Assembly (NCBI GenBank): GCA_030681795.1
Contig: JAUXRG010000108.1
Coordinates: 119,554 to 183,553, forward strand
Source of the DNA: Rubrivivax sp.
GTDB taxonomy: Bacteria > Pseudomonadota > Gammaproteobacteria > Burkholderiales > Burkholderiaceae_C
Direction of reading: 5' to 3'
Length of the DNA: 64,000 nt
The number at the start of each line of letters is the position of its first letter. Positions within the stretch are counted from its first letter, which is position 1. A program made the position numbers and the translations under genes. Of the stretch, positions 41,116 through 50,538 are shown in pieces. The notes under the pieces were generated by a model that made no database searches, was not told the origin of the DNA, and saw only the letters and a list, made by a program, of their open reading frames with translations.

Positions 41116-41439
41116 ATGGACCCTCAATTGCTCAACTACTACGAAGCCATCGAACGCGCCAGCGCCGACATGCTCTGCGCCGCGCGCGAGGGCAACTGGG
41201 ACGCCGTGGTCAAGCTCGAGGGCGCCTGCGTGCTGCTCATCAGCCAGCTCAAGAACGCGGCCGAAGACGTCGCCCTGGCCGACGGTGCCCACAGCCCGCA
41301 GGCCCTGGCCGCGGCCAAGGCCAAGTCGCGCATCATGCAGCGCATCCTGGTCAACGACGCCGAGATCCGCCACCTGGCCGAGCCCTGGCTGCAGGACCTG
41401 GACGACACGCTGGCCGGCCGGCGCAAGACGCTGCACTGA
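41116..41439 (+). CDS. fliT: Flagellar chaperone FliT
   Basis: 107 aa. MDPQLLNYYEAIERASADML and an all-helical charged body (NWDAVVKLEGACVLLISQLK, ending LDDTLAGRRKTLH) fit FliT, the cytosolic chaperone of FliD, which in enterics also modulates FlhDC. Sequence conservation in this family is weak; position right after fliD-fliS is the main support. The stop lies 15 bp before the PilZ gene. Confidence 0.8.
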   Translation: MDPQLLNYYEAIERASADMLCAAREGNWDAVVKLEGACVLLISQLKNAAEDVALADGAHSPQALAAAKAKSRIMQRILVNDAEIRHLAEPWLQDLDDTLAGRRKTLH

Positions 41440-41454
41440 ACCGGGCGCCACACC

Positions 41455-42225
41455 ATGTTCCAGGACACGCGCCCCGCCGAGCTCGACACCATGGGCGGCC
41501 CCGACCCCTGGGCCGACTTCCGCGTCACCCACCCGCAAGAGCGCTTGCGCCTGTTGCGCGAGCTGCGCGACGGCAACGTGCCGGTGATCCTCAACACACC
41601 AGGCGGCAGTGCGCTGAGCACTACCGTGTGGGCCGTGGACGAGGCCCAGCGGCGGCTGAATTTCAGCGCCGAGATGGGCCTGCCACAGCTCGAACGCCTG
41701 GTCGAGGCCGACGAGGCCGTGGCCGTGGCCTACCTGGAAAGCGTGAAGCTGCAGTTCGAGCTGCAGGATTTCGTGCTCGTGCGCGGCGCACAGGCCTGCA
41801 CCCTGCAATGCCGCCTGCCCGGCGAGATCTATCGCTTCCAGCGCCGCAGCGCCTACCGCGTGCGCACCGGCGGCCCGCAGGGCTCGGTGGTGCGCCTGCG
41901 CCACCCGGCCATCCCCGACATGCCCCTGGCGCTGCGCATGCTCGACGTCAGCATCGGCGGCTGCGCGCTGTGGCTGCCCGACAAAGTGCCCGCCCTGCAG
42001 GCCGGCACCCGGCTGGGCGAGGTGCATGTGGAACTCGACATCGAGACCCGCTTCAGCACTTCACTGGCTGTGCAGCATGTCAGCTCGCAGGGCCGCTCCA
42101 CGACGAACGCGGGTGGGGTGCGCCTGGGTTGCGAGTGGAAGCCGCTGAACCACGGCGCCGAGCGCGTGCTGCAGCGCTGGATAGACCGCGCGCAGCAGCG
42201 CCGCCGTCTGCTCGCGCTGGGGTGA
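41455..42225 (+). CDS. ycgR: PilZ-domain flagellar brake protein (YcgR-like)
   Basis: 256 aa. An N-terminal YcgR domain (about 20-125) is followed by a PilZ domain with the cyclic di-GMP motifs RRSAYR and DVSIGG. On binding c-di-GMP, proteins of this type act on the flagellar motor to slow swimming. The context after fliT supports a flagellar role. Ends TGA at 42225; the prepilin gene starts two bases later. Confidence 0.88.
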   Translation: MFQDTRPAELDTMGGPDPWADFRVTHPQERLRLLRELRDGNVPVILNTPGGSALSTTVWAVDEAQRRLNFSAEMGLPQLERLVEADEAVAVAYLESVKLQFELQDFVLVRGAQACTLQCRLPGEIYRFQRRSAYRVRTGGPQGSVVRLRHPAIPDMPLALRMLDVSIGGCALWLPDKVPALQAGTRLGEVHVELDIETRFSTSLAVQHVSSQGRSTTNAGGVRLGCEWKPLNHGAERVLQRWIDRAQQRRRLLALG

Positions 42226-42227
42226 GC

Positions 42228-42635
42228 ATGGCCCCGCTGCATGCCCGCGGCTTCACGCTCGTCGAAGTCTCGGTCGTGCTGTGCGTGACCGGCGTGCTGG
42301 CCGCCGTGGCCCTGCCCTCGTACCGGCAGCACGGGCTGCGCATGGCCCGGCTCGACGCCGTGCAGGCCTTGACGCGCCTGCAGGCGGCCCAGGAACAGCA
42401 CCGCGCCCTGCACGGCCTGTATGCCAGCGAGATGGCCGCCTTGCGCGGCGTCACGCCCACCAGCCCGCAGCAGCGCTATGCCGTGGCGTTGCAACCCACC
42501 GGCCCCGATTCCTACCGCGCCACGGCCAGCGCGCAGGGCCTGCAGGTGGACGACCGCGATTGCCGCGCCCTGACCCTGGAGGTCGCGCAGGGCTTCGCCC
42601 AGGCCGGGCCTACAGCTCAATGCTGGAACCGATGA
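42228..42635 (+). CDS. Type IV prepilin-like protein (PilE/GspG type)
   Basis: 135 aa. MAPLHARGFTLVEVSVVLCV carries the prepilin peptidase site (G before FTLVE) and the hydrophobic N-terminal helix, continuing to LAAVALPSYRQHG. The globular part has a C-terminal Cys pair (DDRDCRAL, AQCWNR), consistent with the pilin D-region disulfide. It follows the PilZ gene by two bases and overlaps the next prepilin gene as ATGA, so it is read with the flagellar genes. Pseudopilin versus minor pilin cannot be resolved. Confidence 0.85.
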   Translation: MAPLHARGFTLVEVSVVLCVTGVLAAVALPSYRQHGLRMARLDAVQALTRLQAAQEQHRALHGLYASEMAALRGVTPTSPQQRYAVALQPTGPDSYRATASAQGLQVDDRDCRALTLEVAQGFAQAGPTAQCWNR

Positions 42636-43126
42636 AACACCGCCCCACCGCCGGCCTGACGCTGCTGGAGCTGGCCATCGTGATGGCCGTGATGGCGGTG
42701 CTGGCCGCGCTGGCGCTGCCCAGCCTGGGCGCGCAGCTGGCCCACAAGCGGCTGCAGTCTGCGGCACAGGCGCTGGCGGACGACATCACCAACGCACGCT
42801 TCGAAGCCGCCGGCCGCGGCCAGGCGCTGCAGCTCGAATTCGAGGCCGGCGCCGCCTGGTGCTGGGCCGTGACGGCCACGCCCGGTTGCGCCTGTGGTCA
42901 GGCCCAGGCCTGCCAGTTGCAGCGCGTGCGCAGCGTCGACCATGCCCAGGTGCGCCTGCTCCAGGCCCGCGCCCTGCGGCTGGACCCCGCAGGCACGGCC
43001 CCGGGCGGCGAGGTGGCGCTGCTCGAATCGGCGCGCGGCGAACGCCTGCGCGTGGAGGTCTCGCCGCTGGGCCGGCCCCGCGTCTGCGCCGTGGCCGGCG
43101 TCTGGCCGGCGCTGCCGGCCTGTTAG
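42632..43126 (+). CDS. GspH/FimT-type minor prepilin
   Basis: 164 aa. MKHRPTAGLTLLELAIVMAV contains the cleavage site (G before LTLLE) and the hydrophobic helix to ALALPSLGAQ. AHKRLQSAAQALADDITNAR is the typical FimT/GspH segment following it. Several cysteines (AWCWAV, GCACGQAQAC) are present. I start at the ATG at 42632, which overlaps the previous stop; an in-frame ATG at 42620 is also possible. With the preceding gene it forms a two-gene prepilin unit; the assembly machinery is not in the window. Convergent with fliE. Confidence 0.85.
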   Translation: MKHRPTAGLTLLELAIVMAVMAVLAALALPSLGAQLAHKRLQSAAQALADDITNARFEAAGRGQALQLEFEAGAAWCWAVTATPGCACGQAQACQLQRVRSVDHAQVRLLQARALRLDPAGTAPGGEVALLESARGERLRVEVSPLGRPRVCAVAGVWPALPAC

Positions 43127-43247
43127 CGCGACCGAAGGCGGGCCACCGCCGGGCCGCCTGCCCCAGGACGGGGCAGTCCTTCGTGCCGTCCAAGCCCGCG
43201 CAGGCGGGCTTTGAGCCGCGGCACTCAGCTCGCCAAGCAGCCCGTAG

Positions 43248-43577
43248 TCAGACCTGCATGTTCATGATGTCGCTGTAGGCCTGCGCCAGGCGGTTGCGCA
43301 CCTGCAGCGTGGCCTGGAAGCCGATTTGCGACTTCTGCATCGCCAGCACGGTCTGCTCCAGGCTGACCGTCGGGTTATCCAGCGTGAGCTCGCGCTGCAG
43401 CCGCTCGGCTTCGAACTGGCTCTGGCTGACTTCCTTGAGTGCGTCGGTCATGGCGCTGCGAAAGCCGCCGCCTTCGGCCGCCTTGGCGGTGTCGGTGAGC
43501 GGAGTGCCGTCGGGGCGCAGCCCGGCGCGCGCCACGGCGGCCTGGAAATCGAAGGGTTTGATCTTGAGGTCGTTCAT
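43248..43577 (-). CDS. fliE: Flagellar hook-basal body protein FliE
   Basis: 109 aa from the ATG at 43577 (MNDLKIKPFDFQAAVA). FliE joins the MS ring to the rod and is the first export substrate. The C-terminal SLEQTVLAMQKSQIGFQATL and RNRLAQAYSDIMNMQV are the conserved helices. It is on the opposite strand from fliF, across a 187-bp divergent gap, whereas in many species fliE and fliF are co-directional. Confidence 0.94.
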   Translation of the reverse strand: MNDLKIKPFDFQAAVARAGLRPDGTPLTDTAKAAEGGGFRSAMTDALKEVSQSQFEAERLQRELTLDNPTVSLEQTVLAMQKSQIGFQATLQVRNRLAQAYSDIMNMQV

Positions 43578-43728
43578 CGCGGGCTCCACATAGCGCGGCG
43601 GCTGGGCCAGCCATCTCCACGGCGCCAATCACCACGGCGTCAATGTAGGACCCGTGGCAGGCCGTGAAGACCGGATCAGGCGCGTCTTTGTCCGCCTTCT
43701 CGGCCCCATGTTCGCGGTCCGGCCGGCG

Positions 43729-43740
43729 AACAATGGCTGC
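43729..43740 (+). promoter_or_regulatory. Possible fliF operon promoter element
   Basis: AACAATGGCTGC in the fliE-fliF gap. AATAATGGCTGC, differing by one base, lies upstream of fliL at 50471-50482. Could be a shared -10/start region; no -35 or activator site is identified. Confidence 0.3.
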
Positions 43741-43764
43741 GAACCCGGAGATTGCGCCCCTCTC

Positions 43765-45465
43765 ATGAATCAAGCCGTCATCGCCGCCCATCCCACCCCG
43801 CTCGTTCCTGCCACGCCGGCGGGCACCGGCCTGGGCGCCCGCCTGCAGGCCCTGCCCGGCCGCACCCAGGCGATGGCCCTGCTGGGTGTGGCCACCCTGG
43901 TGGCCGTGCTCTCGCTGATGTTCACCAGCGCCCGCGACGCCGACTACCGCGTGCTCTTCCCCAACCTGTCCGAAAAGGACGGCGGCCAGGTCATCGACCG
44001 GCTGACCCAGATGAACGTGCCTTACCGCTTCGCCGAAGGCGGCAGCTCGATCATGGTGCCCTCGGCCCGCGTGCACGAGCTGCGCATGAAGCTGGCCGCC
44101 ACCGGGCTGCCTTCCACCGGCGCCGGCGGCTCCAGCGGCTACGAGATCATGGACAAGAGCAGCTTCGGCCAGACCCAGGGCCAGGAGCGCATGAAGATCC
44201 AGCGCGCCATCGAAGGCGAGCTGACGACGAGCATCCAGTCGCTCGAGTCGGTGAAATCCGCCCGCGTGCATCTGGCCCTGCCGGCGCAGAACGGCTTCTT
44301 CCGCGAGCAGCAAAAACCTTCCGCCTCGGTGGTGCTCACGCTGCACCCGGGCCGCACGCTGGACCGCGGGCAGATCGCCGGCATCGTGCGCGTGGTCTCG
44401 GGCAGCGTGCCCGAGCTCGCCGCCAAGGCCGTGAATGTGGTCGACAGCACCGGCAGCCTGCTTTCGGGCGCTGGCGACGACGACACCGCCCAGGGCCTGG
44501 ATTCGCAGCAGCTGCAATACCGCCGCGAGGTCGAGGCCGGCCACCTCAAGCGCGTGCTGGCGCTGCTCGAGCCCGTGCTGGGCCGCGACAACGTGCGCGC
44601 CAGCGTCAGCGCCGAGATCGATTTCTCGCAGGTCATGCAGACGGCAGAGGCCTACGGCCCGAACCAGGGCGCGAGCGCCAAGACCGCGGTGCGCGAGCAG
44701 CGCAGTGAAGAGTCCACCCAGCCCGGCAGCGCCATGCCCGGCGGCGTGCCCGGGGCCACCAGCAACCAGCCGCCCACGCCGGCCACCGCGCCCCTGGCCG
44801 GCGCCGCGCAGGCCCTGCAAGGCACCCAGGCGCCGGGTGCGGCCGGTGGGGCCGGGAGGCGCGAAGCCGCCACGCGCTTCGAGGTCGACAAGACCGTCAC
44901 CGTGACGCGCAGCGCCGTCGGCGCGGTGAAGCGCCTGAGCGCGGCCGTGGTCGTCAACCACCGCTCCAGCACCGACGCCAAGGGCAAGACCAGCACCGCC
45001 CCGATCGGCGACAAGGAGCTCGAACAGCTCACCGCGCTGGTGCAGCAGGGCATCGGTTTCAACGCCGAGCGCGGCGACCTGGTGAAGGTCGTGAACGCGC
45101 CCTTCCGCGTCGAGGCGGCGGCGCCGGGCGAGGAGTTGCCGCTGTGGAAGCAGCCCTGGCTGATCGACCTGTTCAAGAGCGCGGCCGCCCCGCTGGCCCT
45201 GGCCCTGGTGGCGCTGGTGATCGTCGCGCGCCTGATCCGCCCCGCGCTCAGCGCCATGCTCGCGCCGCCCCCGCCGCCCGCGCCGGGCAGCCAGCTCGAC
45301 GAGGTCGTGAGGGACGACGCTGCCCTGGCGCTCCCGGTCTCCATGCCGGCCCTGCTACCGCCGGGCCAGGGCCCCCACGCCGAAGCCGCCCGCGCGCTGG
45401 CCAAACAGAACCCCGCCGCCGTCGCGCACATCCTGCGCGGCTGGGTCAACGGCGAATCCACCTGA
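43765..45465 (+). CDS. fliF: Flagellar MS-ring protein FliF
   Basis: 566 aa from the ATG at 43765. Two membrane helices (about 36-55 and 470-492) enclose the periplasmic ring-building domains: YRVLFPNLSEKDGGQVIDRL, MDKSSFGQTQGQERMKIQRA and SVKSARVHLALP are conserved. The C-terminal cytoplasmic tail (NPAAVAHILRGWVNGEST) binds FliG. An Ala/Pro-rich linker at about 320-365 is typical. fliG starts 10 bp later. The upstream frame extension to 43654 lacks family similarity. Confidence 0.95.
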   Translation: MNQAVIAAHPTPLVPATPAGTGLGARLQALPGRTQAMALLGVATLVAVLSLMFTSARDADYRVLFPNLSEKDGGQVIDRLTQMNVPYRFAEGGSSIMVPSARVHELRMKLAATGLPSTGAGGSSGYEIMDKSSFGQTQGQERMKIQRAIEGELTTSIQSLESVKSARVHLALPAQNGFFREQQKPSASVVLTLHPGRTLDRGQIAGIVRVVSGSVPELAAKAVNVVDSTGSLLSGAGDDDTAQGLDSQQLQYRREVEAGHLKRVLALLEPVLGRDNVRASVSAEIDFSQVMQTAEAYGPNQGASAKTAVREQRSEESTQPGSAMPGGVPGATSNQPPTPATAPLAGAAQALQGTQAPGAAGGAGRREAATRFEVDKTVTVTRSAVGAVKRLSAAVVVNHRSSTDAKGKTSTAPIGDKELEQLTALVQQGIGFNAERGDLVKVVNAPFRVEAAAPGEELPLWKQPWLIDLFKSAAAPLALALVALVIVARLIRPALSAMLAPPPPPAPGSQLDEVVRDDAALALPVSMPALLPPGQGPHAEAARALAKQNPAAVAHILRGWVNGEST

Positions 45466-45475
45466 GGAGCCGGCC

Positions 45476-46483
45476 ATGGCCGCACCCGCCGACGACCAAG
45501 GCCTGGAGAACGCCGCCATCCTGCTCATGACGCTGGGCGAGGAGGAGGCCTCGGAGGTCTTCAAGCACCTCGCGCCCAAGGAAGTGCAACGCCTGGGCGA
45601 GACCATCTCGCGCATGAAGGCCGTCACGCGCGAGCGCGTGGAATCGGTGATGGATGCCTTCGGCAAGGTCGCCGCCAACGAAAGCCTGCTCGTCGCCGAC
45701 AGCAACGAATACGTCAGGAGCGTGCTGCGCAAGGCCCTGGGCGACGACAAGGCCAACCTGCTGATCGACCGCATCATGCAAGGCAGCGATATCACCGGCA
45801 TCGAGAGCCTGAAGTGGATGGACCCCATTTCGGTGGCCGAGCTGCTGCGCCTGGAGCACCCGCAGATCGTCGCGGCCATCCTCGTGCACCTGGATTTCGA
45901 CCAGGCCGCCGCGGTGCTCAAGCTCTTCCCCGAGCGCCAGCGCAATGAAGTGATGGTGCGCATCGCCACGCTGGACGGCATCCAGCCGATGGCGCTGCGC
46001 GACCTCAACGACGTGATGAGCAAGGTGCTGGCCGGCGGCGACCGTTCGCGCAAGAGCTCGCTGGGCGGGGTGAAGACGGCGGCCGAGATCCTCAACATGC
46101 TGGGCAGCGCGGTGGAGACCAGCGTGCTCGACTTCGTGCGCGAGGCCGACAACGAGCTGGCGCAGAAGATCATGGACAACATGTTCACCTTCGACGACAT
46201 CGACAAGATCGACGACAAGGGCATCCAGGCGCTGATGAAGGAAGTGCAGAGCGAATCGCTGGTCATCGCGCTCAAGGGCTCGACGCCCGCGCTGCGCGAG
46301 AAGATCTTCAAGAATATGTCCACGCGCGCCGCCGAGACGCTGCGCGAAGACCTCGAGTCGCGCGGCCCGGTGCGGCTCTCGGAAGTCGAAGCCGAGCAAA
46401 AGGAAATGCTCAAGACGGTTCGCCGCCTGGTCGACGAAGGGCAGATCGTTCTGGCAGGGGGCGGCGATGAACAATTCGTCTAA
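45476..46483 (+). CDS. fliG: Flagellar motor switch protein FliG
   Basis: 335 aa. Rotor protein of the C ring that transmits torque from the stator. The N-terminal AAILLMTLGEEEASEVFKHL binds FliF. The middle domain has the EHPQ motif (LEHPQIVAAIL), and the C-terminal domain carries the charged torque helix (LREKIFKNMSTRAAETLRED). It overlaps fliH by 17 bp. Confidence 0.96.
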   Translation: MAAPADDQGLENAAILLMTLGEEEASEVFKHLAPKEVQRLGETISRMKAVTRERVESVMDAFGKVAANESLLVADSNEYVRSVLRKALGDDKANLLIDRIMQGSDITGIESLKWMDPISVAELLRLEHPQIVAAILVHLDFDQAAAVLKLFPERQRNEVMVRIATLDGIQPMALRDLNDVMSKVLAGGDRSRKSSLGGVKTAAEILNMLGSAVETSVLDFVREADNELAQKIMDNMFTFDDIDKIDDKGIQALMKEVQSESLVIALKGSTPALREKIFKNMSTRAAETLREDLESRGPVRLSEVEAEQKEMLKTVRRLVDEGQIVLAGGGDEQFV

Positions 46484-47201
46484 GCCCGGCGGCTTTCGCA
46501 ACGTGCCGCCGCCGACGGGCTCGAAGGCGGGCTCGCCCTACCAGCGCTTCATCCCGCGCGAGGAACTGGGCGACTTCGCGAGCTGGAAGCCCGGCGCCTT
46601 CCCCGGCGCCCAGGAATCGCCCGCCGGCCCAGCCGCCTCCACCGAGCCCGCCGAGACGACGGCCCAGGAGTGGCAGGCACGCGCCGCCGCCGCACGCCAG
46701 ACCGGCTACCAGGAGGGCTACCGCGACGGCCTGGTGGCGCTGGAGAATTTCAAGCAGAACTTCGCGCAGCAGGCCACCGCGCAGATCGGCGCCCTGCTCC
46801 AGTCTTTCGACGAACAGCTGGGCGCGCTGGACGCGCGCATGGCGCAGGCCCTGGCGCAGACCGCCGTGCAGATGGCCCGCCAGGTGCTGCGCACCGAGCT
46901 CCAGCAGCGGCCCGAAGTGGTGGCCCAGGTGGCCGCCGAAGCCGTCAACGCGGTGATGCTCAGTGCACGCCACATCGCCGTGCATGTCCACCCGCAAGAC
47001 CTGCCGCTGGTGGCCGAAGGGGCGCAGGAAGCGCTGGACGCGCGCGGCGCCCGGCTGCACGCCGACGCCTCGATCGCGCGCGGCGGCGTGCTGGTGCAAA
47101 GCGATGTCGGTGCCATCGACGCGCGCATCGGCATGCGCTGGGCGCAAGCCGCCGCCGCGCTGGGCAGCAGCGAGCCGCTGAGCGTAGAGGTGGCCACGTG
47201 A
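46467..47201 (+). CDS. fliH: Flagellar assembly protein FliH
   Basis: 244 aa. Dimeric stator-like regulator of the export ATPase FliI. The N-terminus is proline-rich with [19 protein letters not shown] central glycine-spaced helix ([20 protein letters not shown]) and a C-terminal domain with [15 protein letters not shown] and [20 protein letters not shown] mark the family. Its TGA overlaps the fliI GTG. Confidence 0.92.
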   Translation: MNNSSKPGGFRNVPPPTGSKAGSPYQRFIPREELGDFASWKPGAFPGAQESPAGPAASTEPAETTAQEWQARAAAARQTGYQEGYRDGLVALENFKQNFAQQATAQIGALLQSFDEQLGALDARMAQALAQTAVQMARQVLRTELQQRPEVVAQVAAEAVNAVMLSARHIAVHVHPQDLPLVAEGAQEALDARGARLHADASIARGGVLVQSDVGAIDARIGMRWAQAAAALGSSEPLSVEVAT

Positions 47202-48628
47202 ACCCGGCGCACACCCCCCTGGCACAACGCCTGGAGCGGCGCAGCCAGCGCTGGCACCGCTACCTGGCGGACCTGGGCGAATACGCCGCGCTGCCGCAAC
47301 CGCTGGAATCGGTGGGCACGCTGCTGCGCGTGACCGGCCTGGTGCTCGAAGCCGCCGGCGTGCGCGTGCCGGTGGGCTCGGTGTGCGAGATCCTGTCCGA
47401 CGGCCAGAGCCCCGTGCAGGCCGAGGTGGTGGGCTTCAACGCCGACCGCGCCTATCTCATGCCCACCGGTGAACTGCACGGCATGAGCAGCGGCGCTCGC
47501 GTGGTGCCGCGCCAGGCCCCTGCCGCGCCGCCCCTGTGGGGCCAGGAGAACCACCCCTGGCGGCGCAGCGAAGACCGCGGGCTGCACCTGCCCATGGGCG
47601 ACGGCCTGCTCGGCCGCGTCGTCGATTCGCAGGGCCGGCCGATGGACCGCCAGGGCCCGCTGCAGGGCACGCGCTCCGAGCCCATGGTGCGCCGGCCCAT
47701 CAACGCCATGGACCGCGACCCCGTGCGCACGCCGCTGGACACCGGCGTGCGCGCCATCAACGCGCTGCTCACGGTGGGCCGCGGCCAGCGCATCGGCCTG
47801 TTCTCGGGCACCGGCGTGGGCAAGAGCGTGCTGCTCGGGATGATGGCCCGCTACACGGCGGCCGATGTCATCGTCGTCGGCCTGATCGGCGAACGCGGCC
47901 GCGAGGTCAAGGAATTTATCGAAGATATCCTGGGCGACGAGGGCCGCGCGCGCAGCGTCGTCGTCGCCGCCCCGGCCGACGCCCCGCCGCTGGTGCGCCT
48001 GCAGGGCGCCAGCTACGCCACGGCCATCGCCGAGCATTACCGCGACCGCGGCCGCCATGTGCTGCTGCTGATGGACAGCCTGACGCGCTACGCCATGGCG
48101 CAGCGCGAGATCGCCCTGGCCATCGGCGAGCCGCCGGCCACCAAGGGCTACCCGCCCAGCGTTTTCGCCAAGCTGCCGCAGCTGGTGGAGCGCAGCGGCA
48201 ATGGTCTCAACGGCGTGGGCTCGATCACCGCCTTCTATACCGTGCTCAGCGAAGGCGACGACCCGCAGGACCCGATCGCCGATGCGGCGCGCGGCATCCT
48301 CGACGGCCACATCGTGCTCTCGCGCGAGCTCGCCGAAGGCGGGCACTACCCGGCCATCGACGTGGAGCGCTCGGTCTCGCGCGTGATGACCGCGGTGGCC
48401 CCGCGCGAGCACCTGCAGGCCGCGCGCCGCATGCGCGCTTTGCTGGCCAAGGTGAACAAGGCGCGCGACCTGATCCAGCTCGGGGCCTATCAACCCGGCC
48501 ACGATGCCGAACTCGACCTGGCCGTGAAGCTGCAGCCGCAGATGAACGCCTTGCTGCAGCAGGACATGCACGAGCGCGCCATGCTCGACGGCTGCCGTGC
48601 CCAGCTGTGCCACCTGATGAACGTCTAG
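47198..48628 (+). CDS. fliI: Flagellum-specific export ATPase FliI
   Basis: 476 aa from the GTG at 47198 (GTGA overlap with fliH). F1-beta-like hexameric ATPase of the export apparatus. Walker A SGTGVGKS is at residues 203-210, Walker B in [13 protein letters not shown], and [11 protein letters not shown] is the catalytic-Glu region. [13 protein letters not shown] is the typical C-terminal segment. A Pro-rich insertion at about 100-125 precedes the nucleotide domain. The large open frame in the antisense direction is rejected. Confidence 0.96.
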   Translation: MNPAHTPLAQRLERRSQRWHRYLADLGEYAALPQPLESVGTLLRVTGLVLEAAGVRVPVGSVCEILSDGQSPVQAEVVGFNADRAYLMPTGELHGMSSGARVVPRQAPAAPPLWGQENHPWRRSEDRGLHLPMGDGLLGRVVDSQGRPMDRQGPLQGTRSEPMVRRPINAMDRDPVRTPLDTGVRAINALLTVGRGQRIGLFSGTGVGKSVLLGMMARYTAADVIVVGLIGERGREVKEFIEDILGDEGRARSVVVAAPADAPPLVRLQGASYATAIAEHYRDRGRHVLLLMDSLTRYAMAQREIALAIGEPPATKGYPPSVFAKLPQLVERSGNGLNGVGSITAFYTVLSEGDDPQDPIADAARGILDGHIVLSRELAEGGHYPAIDVERSVSRVMTAVAPREHLQAARRMRALLAKVNKARDLIQLGAYQPGHDAELDLAVKLQPQMNALLQQDMHERAMLDGCRAQLCHLMNV

Positions 48629-48666
48629 CCCGTCTGCGCCAACCCCGTCCGCGCTCCAAAGGCCCC

Positions 48667-49125
48667 ATGACCCAAGCCCTGCACACCCTGCTCGAACACG
48701 CCGAGCACCAACGCGACGAAGCCCTGGCCACGCTGCAGCAGGCCGAGGAAGCCACGCGGCGGTTGCGCGAGCAATCCGCGCAACTGCACACCTACCGCGA
48801 CGAATACCGCCAGCGCAACCCGGCCGGGGGCGGGCGCAGCACCTCCATCGACATCCTGCGCACGCACCAGAACTTCATGCAGCGCCTGGACCAGGCGCTG
48901 GCCCAGCTGCAAGGCCAGATCGAGGCGGCCGAGTCCCGCAGCACGCGCTTGCGCGGTGAACTGCTGGCCCGCGAGACCCGCGTCGCCTCGGTGCGCAAGC
49001 TGCTCGAGCGCCGGGGCCAGGAGACGCAGCGCGTCACCGCTCGCCAGGACCAGCGCCGCAGCGACGACGCGGCCTCCTCGCCGGTCTGGCGCAGTTCCAC
49101 CAGCGTCTTGCCCGCCCTGCTCTGA
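48667..49125 (+). CDS. fliJ: Flagellar export protein FliJ
   Basis: 152 aa coiled-coil protein resembling the gamma subunit of F1, which sits in the FliI ring and links it to FlhA. Two long charged helices are visible: LEHAEHQRDEALATLQQAEE and LDQALAQLQGQIEAAESRST, joined through YRDEYRQRNPAGGG. The position between fliI and fliK is standard. Confidence 0.9.
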   Translation: MTQALHTLLEHAEHQRDEALATLQQAEEATRRLREQSAQLHTYRDEYRQRNPAGGGRSTSIDILRTHQNFMQRLDQALAQLQGQIEAAESRSTRLRGELLARETRVASVRKLLERRGQETQRVTARQDQRRSDDAASSPVWRSSTSVLPALL

Positions 49126-49144
49126 ACCGCCCCGGCCCTGCCCC

Positions 49145-50368
49145 ATGCCCACCAGCCTGATGCCACCCGTCGCCGCCCCGCCGGCGCTGCCGGCCGCGCC
49201 TGCGCCCGCCCCCGGCCAGGGCCCGCCCGAGGCCGCCGCCCCGCAGGCCTTCGCCCGCCTGCTGAATGAGGCCCATGCCGCCAGCGCGCCAGACGAGGGC
49301 GTGCAAGGCGGCCCGCCTGGATGCAAAGCAGGGGGCACCGTGACCGATGCCAAGGCCGGCGCTGCCCCCGCTGCCGCCGATGCCGATACCGCGCCGGCCA
49401 CCGACGGCGGAGCCACCCTGGCCAACGCCGAGGCCGACCCCCGCACCGCCGCAGAAATCGCCGCCGAAGCCGCCGCGGCCGGGGCCGCCGCCCCCGACGC
49501 CGCGGCTCTGCTGGCCAGCCTGGCTGCCGCGCCGCGCCCGCATCCCCTGCCGCTGGCGGACGCCACGGCGGGCACCGGGCGCGAATTGACCGCTGGGCTC
49601 GGCCGGAACGCGGCCCGCGGCCCGGCCCTGACCGAAAGCCGAACGGGGCCCGACGGCGCAGCGGCGAAGACGACAACCGCCCGGGCCGATGCCGCCCACC
49701 CGGGCGACCCGCCGATGGCCGTGGACCCCCTGGCCACGCACCCCACCAGCCGCGCCGCACAGACTGCCGCAGCCGGCGCCGGAGATTCGCCCGCCTGGCG
49801 CGAGGAACTGCAGGCCGCCACTCGCGAGCTGGCCGTCACCCAGGCCACTGCAAGCCCGGCCGGTGCAGCCCCCGCGCTCGCTGCCGCGCCTGCACCGGGT
49901 GCCGCGCCCGCCCCCGCGGCGCCGGCCCCCACCCCGGCCACTTCCACGCTTCTCACGGCCCGCCCCGGCAGCGCCGAATTCGGGCCGCAGCTCGGCACGC
50001 AGATCACGACCTTCGTGCGCGACGGCGTGCAGCACGCGCGCCTGGAGCTCAACCCGGCCGAGATGGGGCCGGTGACGGTGCGCATCGAGCTCGACGGCGC
50101 CACCGCGAAGGTTCACCTGATGGCCGAACATGCGCAGACGCGCCAGGCGCTGGAGCAGGCCATGCCGCTGCTCGCCGGCAGCCTGCGCGAAGCCGGGATG
50201 ACGCTGGGCGGCGGCGGCGTCTTCGAGCAGCCGCGCCAGCCCCAGCCGGGCGGCACCGGCGCCCCGGCACCCACGCCCGGCGACGCGGACGATGGCGCGC
50301 AGGCCCTGCTGACGCCCGCGCCGGCCGCGGCACTGCGCCGCCGCGGCGTCGTCGATCTCGTGGCCTGA
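49145..50368 (+). CDS. fliK: Flagellar hook-length control protein FliK
   Basis: 407 aa. The first ~270 residues are very rich in Ala, Pro, Gly and Thr, as in FliK rulers. The C-terminal hook-length domain (about 285-370) contains HARLELNPAEMGPVTVRIEL and VHLMAEHAQTRQALEQAMPL, the conserved Flg_hook signature that switches export specificity through FlhB. The frame keeps its family length despite the repetitive N-terminal region. Confidence 0.92.
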   Translation: MPTSLMPPVAAPPALPAAPAPAPGQGPPEAAAPQAFARLLNEAHAASAPDEGVQGGPPGCKAGGTVTDAKAGAAPAAADADTAPATDGGATLANAEADPRTAAEIAAEAAAAGAAAPDAAALLASLAAAPRPHPLPLADATAGTGRELTAGLGRNAARGPALTESRTGPDGAAAKTTTARADAAHPGDPPMAVDPLATHPTSRAAQTAAAGAGDSPAWREELQAATRELAVTQATASPAGAAPALAAAPAPGAAPAPAAPAPTPATSTLLTARPGSAEFGPQLGTQITTFVRDGVQHARLELNPAEMGPVTVRIELDGATAKVHLMAEHAQTRQALEQAMPLLAGSLREAGMTLGGGGVFEQPRQPQPGGTGAPAPTPGDADDGAQALLTPAPAAALRRRGVVDLVA

Positions 50369-50538
50369 GGGCGCCCGAGTCCGCCCGAGGGCGCCGCCCG
50401 GGGCTCACCGGGCCGGTGAAGCGGCCCTTTCGCAGCCCTTTTCGCAGCTTTCGACGGGCGGATCGCTCTCAATAATGGCTGCAGCAGACCGAGCGGCCGC
50501 CTTCCCGCAAGCCGTCGGTCTACAGCGCAGGAGAGTGC
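50369..50538. other. Gap between fliK and fliL, possible fliL promoter
   Basis: Contains a short direct repeat (TTTCGCAGC, twice) and at 50471-50482 the AATAATGGCTGC element shared with the fliF upstream region. No gene seen. Suggests fliL-fliR is a second transcription unit. Confidence 0.35.
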
